Shown here in pieces: positions 22,393 through 31,572 of a stretch of DNA of 40,078 nucleotides (position 1 is the stretch's first letter; every line of letters starts with the position of its first letter). This DNA comes from JBOGDS01 sp050743075 (GTDB lineage: Bacteria > Actinomycetota > Actinomycetes > Jiangellales > Jiangellaceae). The notes under the pieces were generated by a model. That model saw only the letters and a program-made list of their open reading frames with translations. It did no database searches and was not told where the DNA came from. The translations under genes were made by a program, and so were the position numbers. The stretch lies in contig JBOGDS010000027.1 in assembly GCA_050743075.1 (NCBI GenBank), positions 1-40,078 on the forward strand, in the 5' to 3' direction.

Positions 22393-24667
22393 TCATCGGG
22401 TCGACCGTTCGCCGCGTTCCCCAGGCCGGCGCCGCGATCCGCGCGGCCATCGACCTGCCGCCACTGGAACGCCTCTACCAGCTCGACGTGCCGGGCCTTC
22501 CCGCGTCGTTCCCGCCGCTGCGGACGCGACAGCCAACGGTCGGCAACCTCTCCGCCCGGTTGACGACGTTCCTCGGGCGCGACGCGGAGCTCGTCGAGCT
22601 CGGCGCACTGCTCGAGGACGCACGGCTCGTCACGCTGACGGGACCTGGGGGGATCGGCAAGACGAGCCTCGGAACCGAACTGGCCCGGGTGCAGGCGCCC
22701 CGCTTCCGCGACGGGGCATGGTTCGTGGCCCTGGACCTCATCGACGCCGGGGACCCGGTGATGGCCGTGATCGCGAGGATCATCGGGCTGTTCGACGGCC
22801 CCCAGCGGGCCGCCGCCAACGGCCTGCTCCCTTACGCTGCCGACCGCTCGATGCTCTTCGTCCTCGACAACTTCGAGCACCTCCTGCACGCGGCGGACGA
22901 GGTGACCGCGCTGCTGCGCGCCTCCCATGCGTCACGGATGATCGTGACCAGCAGGGCGCCGCTGCGGATCCCCGGCGAGCACGAGTACCCGGTTCGACAG
23001 CTGACCCAGTTCGACGATGATCCGAGCATGTGGCAACGCCAGGGCGGTCGTCGCAGGATGCTGCCGTCCGACTGTTCGTCGATCGGGCTCGAGCCGTACG
23101 GCCGGACTGGCAGCCCGAGAGCCAGCTGGCCGTCGTCCGCGAGATCTGTCATCTGCTCGACGGCCTGCCCCTCGGGATCGAGCTTGCGGCGGCCCCGATC
23201 TCACTGCTGTCGGCGGCGGCCATCAGGGACCTGCTGACGGCTCGCATGCCGTTGCCCGGCAGCGGACCACGCGACGTGCCCGCCCGGCAGCGGACGCTCG
23301 ACGCGGCGATCGGCTGGAGTTACGACCTTCTCTCGCCGCAGCACCAGCGGCTGCTCGACCGGCTGTCGGACTTCGATGGCGGCTTCGACGCCGAGCAGGG
23401 GGCAGCGGTGGCGACGTCCGGAGACCCCGTGCCCGCGGACGTGCTCGACGGGCTGCTGTCCCTCGCGGACCAGAGCCTCGTACTCCGCGATCCCGACCCG
23501 CGGGCCGAGGCGATGCTCGGCACCGCGACCGGGGTCCGCGCGCGGCTGCTCAAGACGATCCAGGGGTTCGCCGCCAGTCGACAGGACGCCAGCGGTGAGG
23601 AGCGTGCTGTCCGACGGCTGCATGCGCTGGCGTACCTGGAGCTCGCAGAGGTGGCGGCCATGAGCATGTCCGGCCCGGATCGGCCACGGTGGCCCGACCG
23701 GTTGGCGCTCGACGACGCAAACCTGCGCACCGCGTGCGCTGGGCCATCGATTCCGGTGAGACGGACATTGCCCTGCGCTTCCTCCCCGCGCTGTCGCATT
23801 TCTGGGGGATGGAGGGCCACCTGCAAGAGGGCCGTGCGCTCGCGGACGCGGCCTTGTCGATGCAGAGCGCGGATGCTCCGACGGCAGTCCGCCTGTCCGC
23901 GGTGGCCGCTGGAGGCAACCTGGCGTACTGGCAAGCGGACTCGGCCGAAGCTCGACGCCGGTACGAGGAGGAACTGGAGCTCGCCCGTCGACTGGGAGAT
24001 CGGTTGCCGAAGCGGACGCCGTCTTCAACCTGGGGCACGTCGTGTTGGTCGAGGGTGGTGGCGGCGAACTCGTCTCCGAATTCCTCGACGATGCCCGGCA
24101 GAGGTTCGAGTCGATCGGCGTTGCCCGCGGCGTCGCGCGCTGCGACTGGGGCCGCGGCGCCATGTTGATGACCCTCGGTCGACCAGCGGAGGCCGCCGCG
24201 GTATTCCGCGAACAGCTGGCACGCTTCGAGGAGCTGGGCGACGTGCAGTACCACGCCATGAGTTGCTCGAGTCTGGGCTGGGCTGCCTATGTCCAGGGCG
24301 ACATCATGGGTGCCGCCCGGTGGTCCATCCGCGGCCTGATCGAGAGATTCGGATGCGTGACTCCGCGTCTACCACCATCTCGATGCAGGAGGCGATCGTG
24401 ATCGCCACGGCGCTCGACCGGCCCGATACCGCCGCGCTGCTGACCGGGGCCTTCGAGGGCCTGTGCGAACGCCACGGCGCCCGACCGCCCGCCGCCTTGC
24501 AGCGCTTCCTGGACAGACACGATCCGTTCGCCGCAGCACGCGACGCGCTTGACGCCGAGGAGCTCCAGGCGGCGGTCGCACGAGGCCGCCGGGTGTCCCT
24601 CGACGAGGCGATGGCGCTGATCGTCGAGTTGGGCAACTCCGTGGAAGACGCGACGACCGGGCCATGA
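22341..24667 (+). pseudogene. Frameshifted NB-ARC/TPR ATPase regulator (adenylate-cyclase/LuxR-associated type)
   Basis: Reassembled from successive frames, this is a signal-transduction ATPase. It has the linker LERLYQLDVPGLPASFPPLRT typical of the junction after a cyclase domain in such proteins; NB-ARC with Walker A GPGGIGKTS, Walker B LFVLDNFEH and MIVTSRAPLRIPGEHEYPV; the GLPLGIELAA motif; a winged helix (AAIGWSYDLLSPQHQRLLDRLS); then TPR-like repeats and a final ERHGARPPAALQRFL...RGRRVSLDEAMALIVELG segment. Frame changes occur near 23028, 23734, 24005 and 24348. Each restores similarity if a single base is presumed missing. No cyclase domain precedes it. The product cannot be made in full; either the gene is decaying or the assembly has local deletions. 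Confidence 0.8.
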
Positions 24668-24773
24668 TGCCCTGGATCCTGCCGTCTTTGGCCACTGCGT
24701 CGGGTGGCCCAACCGGAGTGAACAGGGTCATAGGTCACGCCACGATGACTGGCGCTCCATGGAGGTCAGCCCG

Positions 24774-24847
24774 TGCCCCCGGTGCGACTCGAACGCACAC
24801 TGCGCGGATTTTAAGTCCGCCGCCTCTGCCGGTTGGGCTACGGGGGC
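24774..24847 (-). tRNA. tRNA with UAA anticodon (leucine), short variable loop
   Basis: Complete cloverleaf of 74 nt on the minus strand. The acceptor stem GCCCCCG/CGGGGGC is perfect with discriminator A. The D arm is GCC...GGC with a GG in the loop. The anticodon stem GCGGA/TCCGC has loop CTTAAAA, giving anticodon UAA. The variable loop is five nt (GCAGT). The T arm GTGCG-TTCGAGT-CGCAC is perfect. CCA is not encoded. Leucine tRNAs normally have a long class II variable arm, so the decoding identity predicted by the anticodon conflicts with the class I body. All stems are intact, so it does not look like a pseudogene. Confidence 0.9.
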
Positions 24848-24961
24848 ATGGCAATCAGGCTACGGGCTGCGCACCAGGACACGCGACGTCGGCTCGGCCG
24901 TGCGGCTTCTGCTCCAGGCGCGACCGCGGCCGGTGATCAGTGAGGCTGGGTAAACCGCGTG

Positions 24962-25981
24962 TTATGCGGGGCCTTTCACCACGGGCGTGCCGCCTTCGAA
25001 CACCAGCTCACTGATCCACATCGTCCGGCCGGGAATCACCGAGCCGATCGAGTCCGGCGCCCACGCGTGGTAGACGAACCACGTCGTCCCGTCGGCCTCG
25101 ACGATGCTGTTGTGCCCAGGCCCCGCGGCGTCCTGTGCCGAGACCAAGATCGGGTTCTCCGGCGCCTTCTGGCACGGCCCGAGCGGCGTCTCGCAGGTGG
25201 CGTACCCGACGGCGTAGTCGGGCGAGGCGAAGGAGTTGGCGGAGAAGAACAGATACAGCTGGCCGTCGTGGCGCCACATGAAGGGTGCCTCGATGAGATC
25301 GCCCTCCCAGGCCGTATCCTGCTGTAGGAGCTGCGTCGGCTCGCCAGCCATGCTCAGCCCGTCCGGCGCGAGGGGCTGGCCATAGAGCCAGGTGGCGCGG
25401 CCGAAAGCGTTGCCGTCGTTCTTCCAGTACAGGTACAGGGTGCCGTCGTCGTCGCGGAACGGGCTCGCGTCGATCGAGCCGCCCTCGTCGACCTGGCAGA
25501 CCAGCGGCGTGTCGCTGTCGTCGGTGAACGGTCCGGCGGGGTCGTCGGCAACAGCGCGGCCGATGCACTGACGGCCGCTCTCGCGGTCGGCTGCGGTGTA
25601 GTAGACGATGTATCGGCCGTCGTCGGCCACCAGCACCTCCGGCGCCCACGTCTTGCCCTGCATCGCCCAGCCGGCCAACTGCGGCATGCCGTCCCCCACG
25701 CGTTCCCACGAGCGCAGGTCGGACGAGCGCAGCACCGGCAGGTTCCCGCCCTCGCCGTTCGTGGCGTAGGCGAAGAACCCACCGTCGACGGCGATCACGT
25801 GCGGATCGGGGAAGTTCTCGTCGAACACCCGATCTCGGACGCTTGGTTCGACCGGCTCGCTCGTCTGCCCCACCGCTCCTTCTCCGGTTCCGCCGTCCTG
25901 CTCGCCGTCGGTCGCGCACGCCGTCAAGGCCACCACCGCGGCGGCCAGGCAGAGACGTGTCACCGCGGTGGCACGTATCAC
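24962..25981 (-). CDS. GH43 family glycoside hydrolase, lipoprotein
   Basis: 339 residues. The signal peptide ends in lipobox LTAC (Cys22), so the enzyme should be anchored outside the membrane. A single five-bladed GH43 domain follows, with the three catalytic acids visible: Asp59 in NFPDPHV, Asp171 in SIDASPF and Glu231 in LIEAPFMW. Likely activity is alpha-L-arabinofuranosidase, endo-arabinanase or beta-xylosidase; subfamily cannot be fixed here. The GTG start overlaps the stop of the preceding GH43 gene (GTGA), and it is the last gene of the arabinan operon. The Asp/Glu/Gly-rich linker after the lipobox is a flexible tether. Confidence 0.92.
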   Translation of the reverse strand: MIRATAVTRLCLAAAVVALTACATDGEQDGGTGEGAVGQTSEPVEPSVRDRVFDENFPDPHVIAVDGGFFAYATNGEGGNLPVLRSSDLRSWERVGDGMPQLAGWAMQGKTWAPEVLVADDGRYIVYYTAADRESGRQCIGRAVADDPAGPFTDDSDTPLVCQVDEGGSIDASPFRDDDGTLYLYWKNDGNAFGRATWLYGQPLAPDGLSMAGEPTQLLQQDTAWEGDLIEAPFMWRHDGQLYLFFSANSFASPDYAVGYATCETPLGPCQKAPENPILVSAQDAAGPGHNSIVEADGTTWFVYHAWAPDSIGSVIPGRTMWISELVFEGGTPVVKGPA

Positions 25982-28278
25982 CGGTACGCCCGGACGTAGT
26001 CGAACTCCGAGGTGGCCTGCGGGTTGTCGCCGCCGTGGGAGATGACGCCGATCCGGGGGGCATCACCGGCCGGAAGCGTCCAGGTGCCGCCCCAGATCCA
26101 GATCTCGCCGTCCCGGCTGGTCGCTGCCCGGAACTCGTGCTCGCCGTTCTCCGGGTCCACCGTATGAGCCAGCCGCAGCCAGGTGGTGTCAGCCGGCGGC
26201 CCGATGATCATGCCGCCGAACTGCAGCCGGCCGGCATACGGCATCTCCTTGCCGAACTCAGCCTGCCGGGTGTTCCAGATCGCCACATGCGACAGTCGCA
26301 GGAACTCGTCGTCGTCCAGGTAGGCCACCAGGCCACCCTGCTGGAAGTTGCGCACGGTGTCGGTGCCCAGGTCGACGGTCAGCTTCGTCTCGACCACGTA
26401 GTCACCGTCCGGCGCGTCCCGCAGCAGTACACCGGCTTGGTTGCCCGGGCCCACCAGATCGGCCGCCTGCGTCGGCCAGCGCAGCACATCACCGGCCACG
26501 ATCGCGTCCGGGTCCTGCCGGACCCAGGTCCAGCCCGGTCCCAGCTCACCGTCGAACTCGTCGGAGTACGCGGGATCCAGCGTCCCGACCGTCGGTAGCG
26601 GGACCGGCTCGGTGACCGGCTCGGGCAAGGCTGCGGTCGCCACGTTGTCGGCATCCATGCTTCCGTCGCGGGCAGCCACGCCGACCCGGCCGCGGTCGCG
26701 GCGGCTCTCCGCAACCTCGGCGTGGACCACCGCGTACGGATCGGCGAGGCGCGCACCCGTCACGTCCACGACAAGGTCCGTACCCCGCAGCTCGGCGGCC
26801 ACGGTGTGCCAGGACGACGGGTCGAAGGACATCGGCAACGGTTCGACCGTCGAGGTCGTGCGACCCCCCACCGTCACGTCGATGACGAGCTGGCGTGTTG
26901 TCGGGTCGACCCAGGCGACCACGTGGTTGCGCGGGTTGTGGTAGCGGACCACGAGACCGGCATGCCCGCTGTCCGTGCGCAGGTCGGCTTCGACCCGGAC
27001 GTCGCCGCTGACCCGAGCACGGGACAGCAGGAATCCGGGATCACGGCCGCCCTCGCGTCGGGTCGCGTACCTGCCGGGGCCGAGCTCGGATGCCATGTCC
27101 CACCGTCCGCCGATCCGCAGCCAGTCGCGGAACGGCCGCCGGTCGTCGAAGTCGGCGTCTACTGGTCCGCTCGTGACCGGTGCCGGCACCGATCCTTCGG
27201 ACGCCCACGCGCCGGCCCGTACCGTCGGCCAGCCGTCGATCCAGTCGAGCCGGTCGAGCAGCATCGGACGCTCGTTGATGCCGTCGGTGCCGTTCAGGTA
27301 GGGGTCAGCCCGATCGATGGCATGGTAGGCCAGCCAGGTCTGTCCGGAGACGTCGGTGACGACGGCGTTGTGCCCGGTACCGACCCAGGCGTTGCCGTTC
27401 GGCGAGATCACCGGTGTTCCACCAACCCTCGATTCCAGCAGCGAGGTGCCCTCGGCGTCGACGAACGGGCCACGGGGGTCGGTGGACCGGCCGGCGTAGA
27501 CGCTGTACCCGGTCGTCGGCCCGGCGCAGCAGTTTGCCGACGACGCGAACAGGTAGTAGTGCCCGCCCTGCCGGACGACGTAGGCGCCCTCGTAGCGGTT
27601 GTCGATGGTGACCTGGGTCGGCTCGCCGACCGCCCGCAGGCCGTCGGAGGTCAGCTCGGTGACGAAGACACCGCCGAAGTAGGAGCCGTAGTACAGCCAG
27701 CGACGGCCCTCGGTATCGGTGAGCATCGAGGGGTCGAACGTCCACAGCCAACCGCCGCCGGGAGCCGGCCGGGGCGGCACCACCAGCGCACCCGAGTCGG
27801 TCCACGGACCGGCGGGCGTCGGGGCGGTCGCCACGCCGATGGCTCCGTCGCCGTCGCCGGGCGAGACGTTCGTGTTCGTCGCGGTGAAATACAGCAGATA
27901 CCTGCCGTCGACGTAGCGGATGTCCGGCGCCCAGAAGAAGCTGGTCGGCCCGACCCACGTCGGCCGGTTGCCCTCGTCGAAGACGTTGCCGACGTACTCC
28001 CAGTCGACCAGGTCGTGCGACCGCGCAATGTGCATCGGCTCGATCTCGGTGTCCCCTTCGAACCGGGGATCACTGGTGGCGTAGGAGTACCACAACCCGT
28101 CCTTGCCCTTGATCACCACGGGGTCGGCCCAGGTGTCGGCGATCTCGGCCGACACCGGATTGGTCATCGTCGCCTGGTCGCCGTCGCGGGCGTTCGCCGG
28201 CATCGCGGTCGTGCCGGTTGCCGTGACGGCGAGGACGGTCACCGCGGCAGGGATCACCGTTCGGCTCACTGCTCTCAT
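25978..28278 (-). CDS. Secreted multidomain GH43 enzyme with concanavalin-like C-terminal domains
   Basis: 766 residues. A Sec signal (MRAVSRTVIPAAVTVLAV..., cleavage near PANA-RDG) leads into a GH43 catalytic domain (about 45-370) with Asp52 (TWADPVV), Asp182 (WTFDPSML) and Glu230 (RYEGAYVV). It is followed by a beta-sandwich about 375-560 (FRDWLRIGGRWDM...GLVVRYHNPRNHVVAW) and a second one about 570-766 of the beta-xylosidase C-terminal/DUF1349 type (YSDEFDGELGPGWTWVRQDPD). It is probably an extracellular arabinan- or arabinoxylan-degrading enzyme, with the sandwich domains supporting substrate binding. It starts 4 nt after the permease gene and is coupled to the GH43 lipoprotein downstream. 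Confidence 0.92.
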   Translation of the reverse strand: MRAVSRTVIPAAVTVLAVTATGTTAMPANARDGDQATMTNPVSAEIADTWADPVVIKGKDGLWYSYATSDPRFEGDTEIEPMHIARSHDLVDWEYVGNVFDEGNRPTWVGPTSFFWAPDIRYVDGRYLLYFTATNTNVSPGDGDGAIGVATAPTPAGPWTDSGALVVPPRPAPGGGWLWTFDPSMLTDTEGRRWLYYGSYFGGVFVTELTSDGLRAVGEPTQVTIDNRYEGAYVVRQGGHYYLFASSANCCAGPTTGYSVYAGRSTDPRGPFVDAEGTSLLESRVGGTPVISPNGNAWVGTGHNAVVTDVSGQTWLAYHAIDRADPYLNGTDGINERPMLLDRLDWIDGWPTVRAGAWASEGSVPAPVTSGPVDADFDDRRPFRDWLRIGGRWDMASELGPGRYATRREGGRDPGFLLSRARVSGDVRVEADLRTDSGHAGLVVRYHNPRNHVVAWVDPTTRQLVIDVTVGGRTTSTVEPLPMSFDPSSWHTVAAELRGTDLVVDVTGARLADPYAVVHAEVAESRRDRGRVGVAARDGSMDADNVATAALPEPVTEPVPLPTVGTLDPAYSDEFDGELGPGWTWVRQDPDAIVAGDVLRWPTQAADLVGPGNQAGVLLRDAPDGDYVVETKLTVDLGTDTVRNFQQGGLVAYLDDDEFLRLSHVAIWNTRQAEFGKEMPYAGRLQFGGMIIGPPADTTWLRLAHTVDPENGEHEFRAATSRDGEIWIWGGTWTLPAGDAPRIGVISHGGDNPQATSEFDYVRAYR

Positions 28279-28282
28279 CCGT

Positions 28283-29179
28283 TCAGCCCTTCAGTCCGCT
28301 CTGGGCGACGCCCTCGATCACCCAACGCTGGGTGAAGAAGAACAGGGCGAGCACCGGGACGCTGGCCATCACGGCGCCAGCCATGATGATCGGGTAGTCG
28401 GTGCTGTACGCCCCCTGCAGGATGTTCAGGCCCGGGGGCAGGGTGAGGTTCTGCGAGCTGAAGATGACGTACACCGGCCACAGGAAGTCGTTCCAGTTGG
28501 TCAGGAACGACAGGACGGCGAGGGTGGCGAACGCCGGCTTGCTCAGCGGCAGGATCACCCGCACGAAGATCTGCCAGTAGTTGGCGCCGTCGATCAGCGC
28601 GGCCTCCTCCAGCTCGGCCGGCAGCGACAGGAAGAACTGCCGGAAGAAGAAGACGCCGAACGCTCCTGCCGCACCCGGCACGATCAGTGCCAACAGCGTG
28701 TCCAGCCATCCCAGCCGGTTGACGATCAAGAAGTTCGGGATGAGGAACACGAACCCTGGGATGAACAGGGTCAGGATGATCGCCCAGAAGATCACTCGCT
28801 TTCCCCGGAACTCCATGCGGGCCAGGGCGAAACCCGCCATCGACGCCACGGCCAGCACGAGCAGCATCTGGCCGGTCGCGGCGACCATGCTGTTGACGAA
28901 CCAGCGCAGCACCGGGGTCGTCTCGGAGTTGGCGGTGATGATCTCGGTGTATCCCTGCACCGATGGGTCGCGCGGGATCCACGACAGCGGCAGCCGGGTG
29001 GCGTCGGGGTTCGTGCGCAGCGACGTCGTCAGCATCCACAGCAGCGGGGCGACGATCACCAGGCCCAGACCGATCATCGCCGCGTAGCGCAGCGGACCGG
29101 TGGCGCCGACGGTTCTACGACGTGGGCGTCCCAGATCGGCGGGTGGAGTGGTCTTTGGTGCGTCGGTCGTCGTCGCCAT
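28283..29179 (-). CDS. Carbohydrate ABC transporter permease (MalG/AraQ-like)
   Basis: 298 residues, CUT1-family inner-membrane subunit with about six hydrophobic segments. The EAA loop that contacts the ATPase is clear (LEEAALIDGANYWQIFVRVILPL). The N-terminal cytoplasmic tail is Thr/Pro/Arg-rich. It pairs with the upstream permease, from which it is separated by 4 nt, to form the channel that takes up oligosaccharides captured by the lipoprotein encoded two genes upstream. Confidence 0.95.
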   Translation of the reverse strand: MATTTDAPKTTPPADLGRPRRRTVGATGPLRYAAMIGLGLVIVAPLLWMLTTSLRTNPDATRLPLSWIPRDPSVQGYTEIITANSETTPVLRWFVNSMVAATGQMLLVLAVASMAGFALARMEFRGKRVIFWAIILTLFIPGFVFLIPNFLIVNRLGWLDTLLALIVPGAAGAFGVFFFRQFFLSLPAELEEAALIDGANYWQIFVRVILPLSKPAFATLAVLSFLTNWNDFLWPVYVIFSSQNLTLPPGLNILQGAYSTDYPIIMAGAVMASVPVLALFFFTQRWVIEGVAQSGLKG

Positions 29180-29183
29180 GTCC

Positions 29184-30158
29184 TCAGTCCCTGTGCCGCA
29201 GGAGCCGGAAGTTGAGGACGGCGATCACGGCCAGCGTGACCGCGAGCAGGTAGCTCATCGAGGCCGCGCTTCCCATCCGGAACCTCGCGAGCCCCTGGTC
29301 GGCGATGTACATGATCGCCGTCCGGGTCTCGTTCGCCGGGGCGCCGAAGGTCACCAGGAAGGACTGCCCGAACATGTTGGCCGAGGCCAGGATCGTGATC
29401 GTGACGACGAACAGCAGCACCGGCCGTAACTGCGGCAGCGTGACGTACCAGAACTCCTGCCACCGGCTGGCGCCGTCGATCTTGGCCGCCTCGTAGAGCT
29501 GGCGCGGCACGTCTTGCAGGCCGGCCAGGTAGATGATCGCGTTGAAGCCCATCGTCCACCACACCGTCAGTGCCACCAGCGAGATCCACGCCCACGGCGT
29601 CGCGGTCAGCCAGGCGATGTCATCCGGGAGCCCGAGCTTGCCGAGGTAATAGTTGACGAACCCGATGTTGGAGTCCAGCAGGAAGCGCCACAGCACTCCC
29701 ACGACGGCGATGCCGAGCACGAACGGGGCGAGGTAGACAGCCCGGAACAGGTTGCGGCCCTTGAACGGTCGGTTGAGGATCAGCGCCACCCCGAGCGGGA
29801 TGACGACGAGGAACGGCACGCTGGCCACCGTGAAGATCGCCGTCGCCCGCATGCTCTGCCAGAAGTCGGAGAACACCGTCGACGACGAGTCGAAGAGTGC
29901 GACGTAGTTGTCGAAGCCGATGAACGGCTTGTTCGGCAACAGGAAGTCCCACTCGTGCAGGCTGATCCAGATGCCGTAGATGGCGGGACCCAGCACGAAG
30001 GTCACGAAGAGCACGCCGAACGGTGCGAGGAACAGGTACGGCGTGAACCGTCCCGGTGCGCTCGGGGACCTCTGCCGGAGCGGCGGACCGACCTCGGCGA
30101 CCCGCAACACCTCCGGCTCCGTCGTCGAGGGAACCTCGGGCCTGGGCAGCACGGTCAT
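29184..30158 (-). CDS. Carbohydrate ABC transporter permease (MalF/UgpA/AraP-like)
   Basis: 324 residues with a long N-terminal cytoplasmic segment, then about six transmembrane segments (TPYLFLAPFGVLFVTFVLGPAIYGI first) and the EAA loop LYEAAKIDGASRWQEFWYVTLPQL. It is the partner of the MalG-like permease, spaced 4 nt from both neighbours. A rare TTA leucine codon at residue 244 (29427-29429, complement) lies directly after the EAA loop. Confidence 0.95.
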   Translation of the reverse strand: MTVLPRPEVPSTTEPEVLRVAEVGPPLRQRSPSAPGRFTPYLFLAPFGVLFVTFVLGPAIYGIWISLHEWDFLLPNKPFIGFDNYVALFDSSSTVFSDFWQSMRATAIFTVASVPFLVVIPLGVALILNRPFKGRNLFRAVYLAPFVLGIAVVGVLWRFLLDSNIGFVNYYLGKLGLPDDIAWLTATPWAWISLVALTVWWTMGFNAIIYLAGLQDVPRQLYEAAKIDGASRWQEFWYVTLPQLRPVLLFVVTITILASANMFGQSFLVTFGAPANETRTAIMYIADQGLARFRMGSAASMSYLLAVTLAVIAVLNFRLLRHRD

Positions 30159-30162
30159 CGGC

Positions 30163-31521
30163 TCAGGCCCCGTACCTCGACCGGTTCTCCTCCAGGATGC
30201 CCGCGGCCTGATTCGCTGCGTCGTCCAGCGCCTGCTGCGGCTCGGCCTGGCCGAGCACCGCCGCGTTGACCGCCTCGTACATCGGGGTCATCGCGTCGCC
30301 GATGCCCGCGACCGCCGGCGGGAAGCGCAGGTAGTCCACCTGCATGGCGAACTGCGACTGCGCCTCCAGCGCAGCGAACTCCTCGCTCTCGCGCACCTCT
30401 CGGCGGGCGGGCACCTGGCCACCCTTGGCCCACTCGATCGACCGCTGGCTGATCTCGTTGATGAAGACCCGGGCGGCGGCGGCGATGTCCTCGTCCGGCT
30501 GCCGCTGCTGCATGATGACGAACTGGTGGGAGCCGGCCCAGGCGGCCGGCTGTTCGCCGATGACCGGCAGCGGTGCGACGCCCCAGTCCAGCTCGGGCAC
30601 CTCGTTGTAGGCGTTGATGGCCCAGATGCCGTTCCAGACGAACGCCGCCTCGCCGTTCTGGAACGCGATCGAGTCCGCGTCCTGCCCGACGTCGGGTGGG
30701 CTGTACCCGTTGTCCACCAGGCTCCGCAGCCAGCTGAGTGCCTCGACACCAGCCTCGGAGTTCCACGTCGCCTCGCTGACGTCCTCGTTGAACAGCTCAC
30801 CGCCGAACTGCCAGAGCAGCGACTGGAACTGGAAGCCACCGGTGAACTGGAACGGGGTGGCCCAGTGGCCCCGGATGCCCGCGGCGCTGAGCTCTTCGAG
30901 AGCCGCCTTGTAGTCGTCGGCAGTCTGGGGCGGACTGTCGGGATCGAGTCCGGCCTGCTCCAGGACGGTCCTGTTGTAGTACATGCCGATGGGGTGCACG
31001 TCCAACGGAATCCCGTACCGCATGCCATCGAAGATCCCGCCCTGCCAGACCTCGGCGGCGAAGTCCTCCTCGGCCAACTCCAGCGCCTCCGCCACGTCGT
31101 CGAGCGGCTGGATCACGCCGCGAGCCGCGTTGGTGGCCAGTGAGTCCACGTGCATGATGCCGACGTCCGGCCCGTCGCCGGTGGTGACCGCCGTGGGTGT
31201 GCGCTGGTAGTAGTCGGCCCACTCCATCACCGTCATCTCGACGTCGATGTTCTCCTGGGCCTCGCTGAAGGCCTCTGTCATCTCCCGCATGATCGGGCCG
31301 TCGCCGCCGGTGAAGCCGTTCCAGAAGTCCAACGTGATGGGCGGTCCGGCGTAGCCGCTGGCGCCGCCGCCTCCCTGCGCGGGCCGGTCGGGGCTACCAT
31401 CGCCACCGCAGCCGACCAGACCGATGCCGAGTGCTCCCCCGAGGCCGATCCTGAGGAAGCCGCGCCGGCTGACCGGGGGCAGCCAGATCGTGGTGGTGTC
31501 GAAGCGCTGTGGCTGGCGCAT
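30163..31521 (-). CDS. Sugar ABC transporter substrate-binding lipoprotein (Tat-type signal)
   Basis: 452 residues from the ATG at 31521; this start has GGAG 9 nt upstream, whereas the in-frame ATG at 31530 has the GGAG directly abutting it. The N-terminus carries a twin-arginine motif SRRGFL, a hydrophobic stretch, and lipobox GLVGC (Cys38), so the protein is probably exported folded and lipid-anchored. The rest is a type-2 extracellular binding domain (TLDFWNGFTGGDGPIMREM..., then NRTVLEQAGLDPDSPPQTADDYKAAL, then GEAAFVWNGIWAI), as in CUT1 sugar transporters. The position beside GH51 and GH43 genes suggests arabino-oligosaccharides as ligand. No ATPase is present. Confidence 0.93.
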   Translation of the reverse strand: MRQPQRFDTTTIWLPPVSRRGFLRIGLGGALGIGLVGCGGDGSPDRPAQGGGGASGYAGPPITLDFWNGFTGGDGPIMREMTEAFSEAQENIDVEMTVMEWADYYQRTPTAVTTGDGPDVGIMHVDSLATNAARGVIQPLDDVAEALELAEEDFAAEVWQGGIFDGMRYGIPLDVHPIGMYYNRTVLEQAGLDPDSPPQTADDYKAALEELSAAGIRGHWATPFQFTGGFQFQSLLWQFGGELFNEDVSEATWNSEAGVEALSWLRSLVDNGYSPPDVGQDADSIAFQNGEAAFVWNGIWAINAYNEVPELDWGVAPLPVIGEQPAAWAGSHQFVIMQQRQPDEDIAAAARVFINEISQRSIEWAKGGQVPARREVRESEEFAALEAQSQFAMQVDYLRFPPAVAGIGDAMTPMYEAVNAAVLGQAEPQQALDDAANQAAGILEENRSRYGA

Positions 31522-31572
31522 CCTGATCATCTCCGTCGCTGTGGTGGGTCCGTCGGGCCAGGGTCGTGGGGG

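Noticed and set aside
24668..24773. Terminator or attachment site beside the tRNA
   Set aside because: CTCCATGGAG is palindromic but short, and no duplicated tRNA 3' end or integrase gene is found in the window, so an integrated element is not supported.
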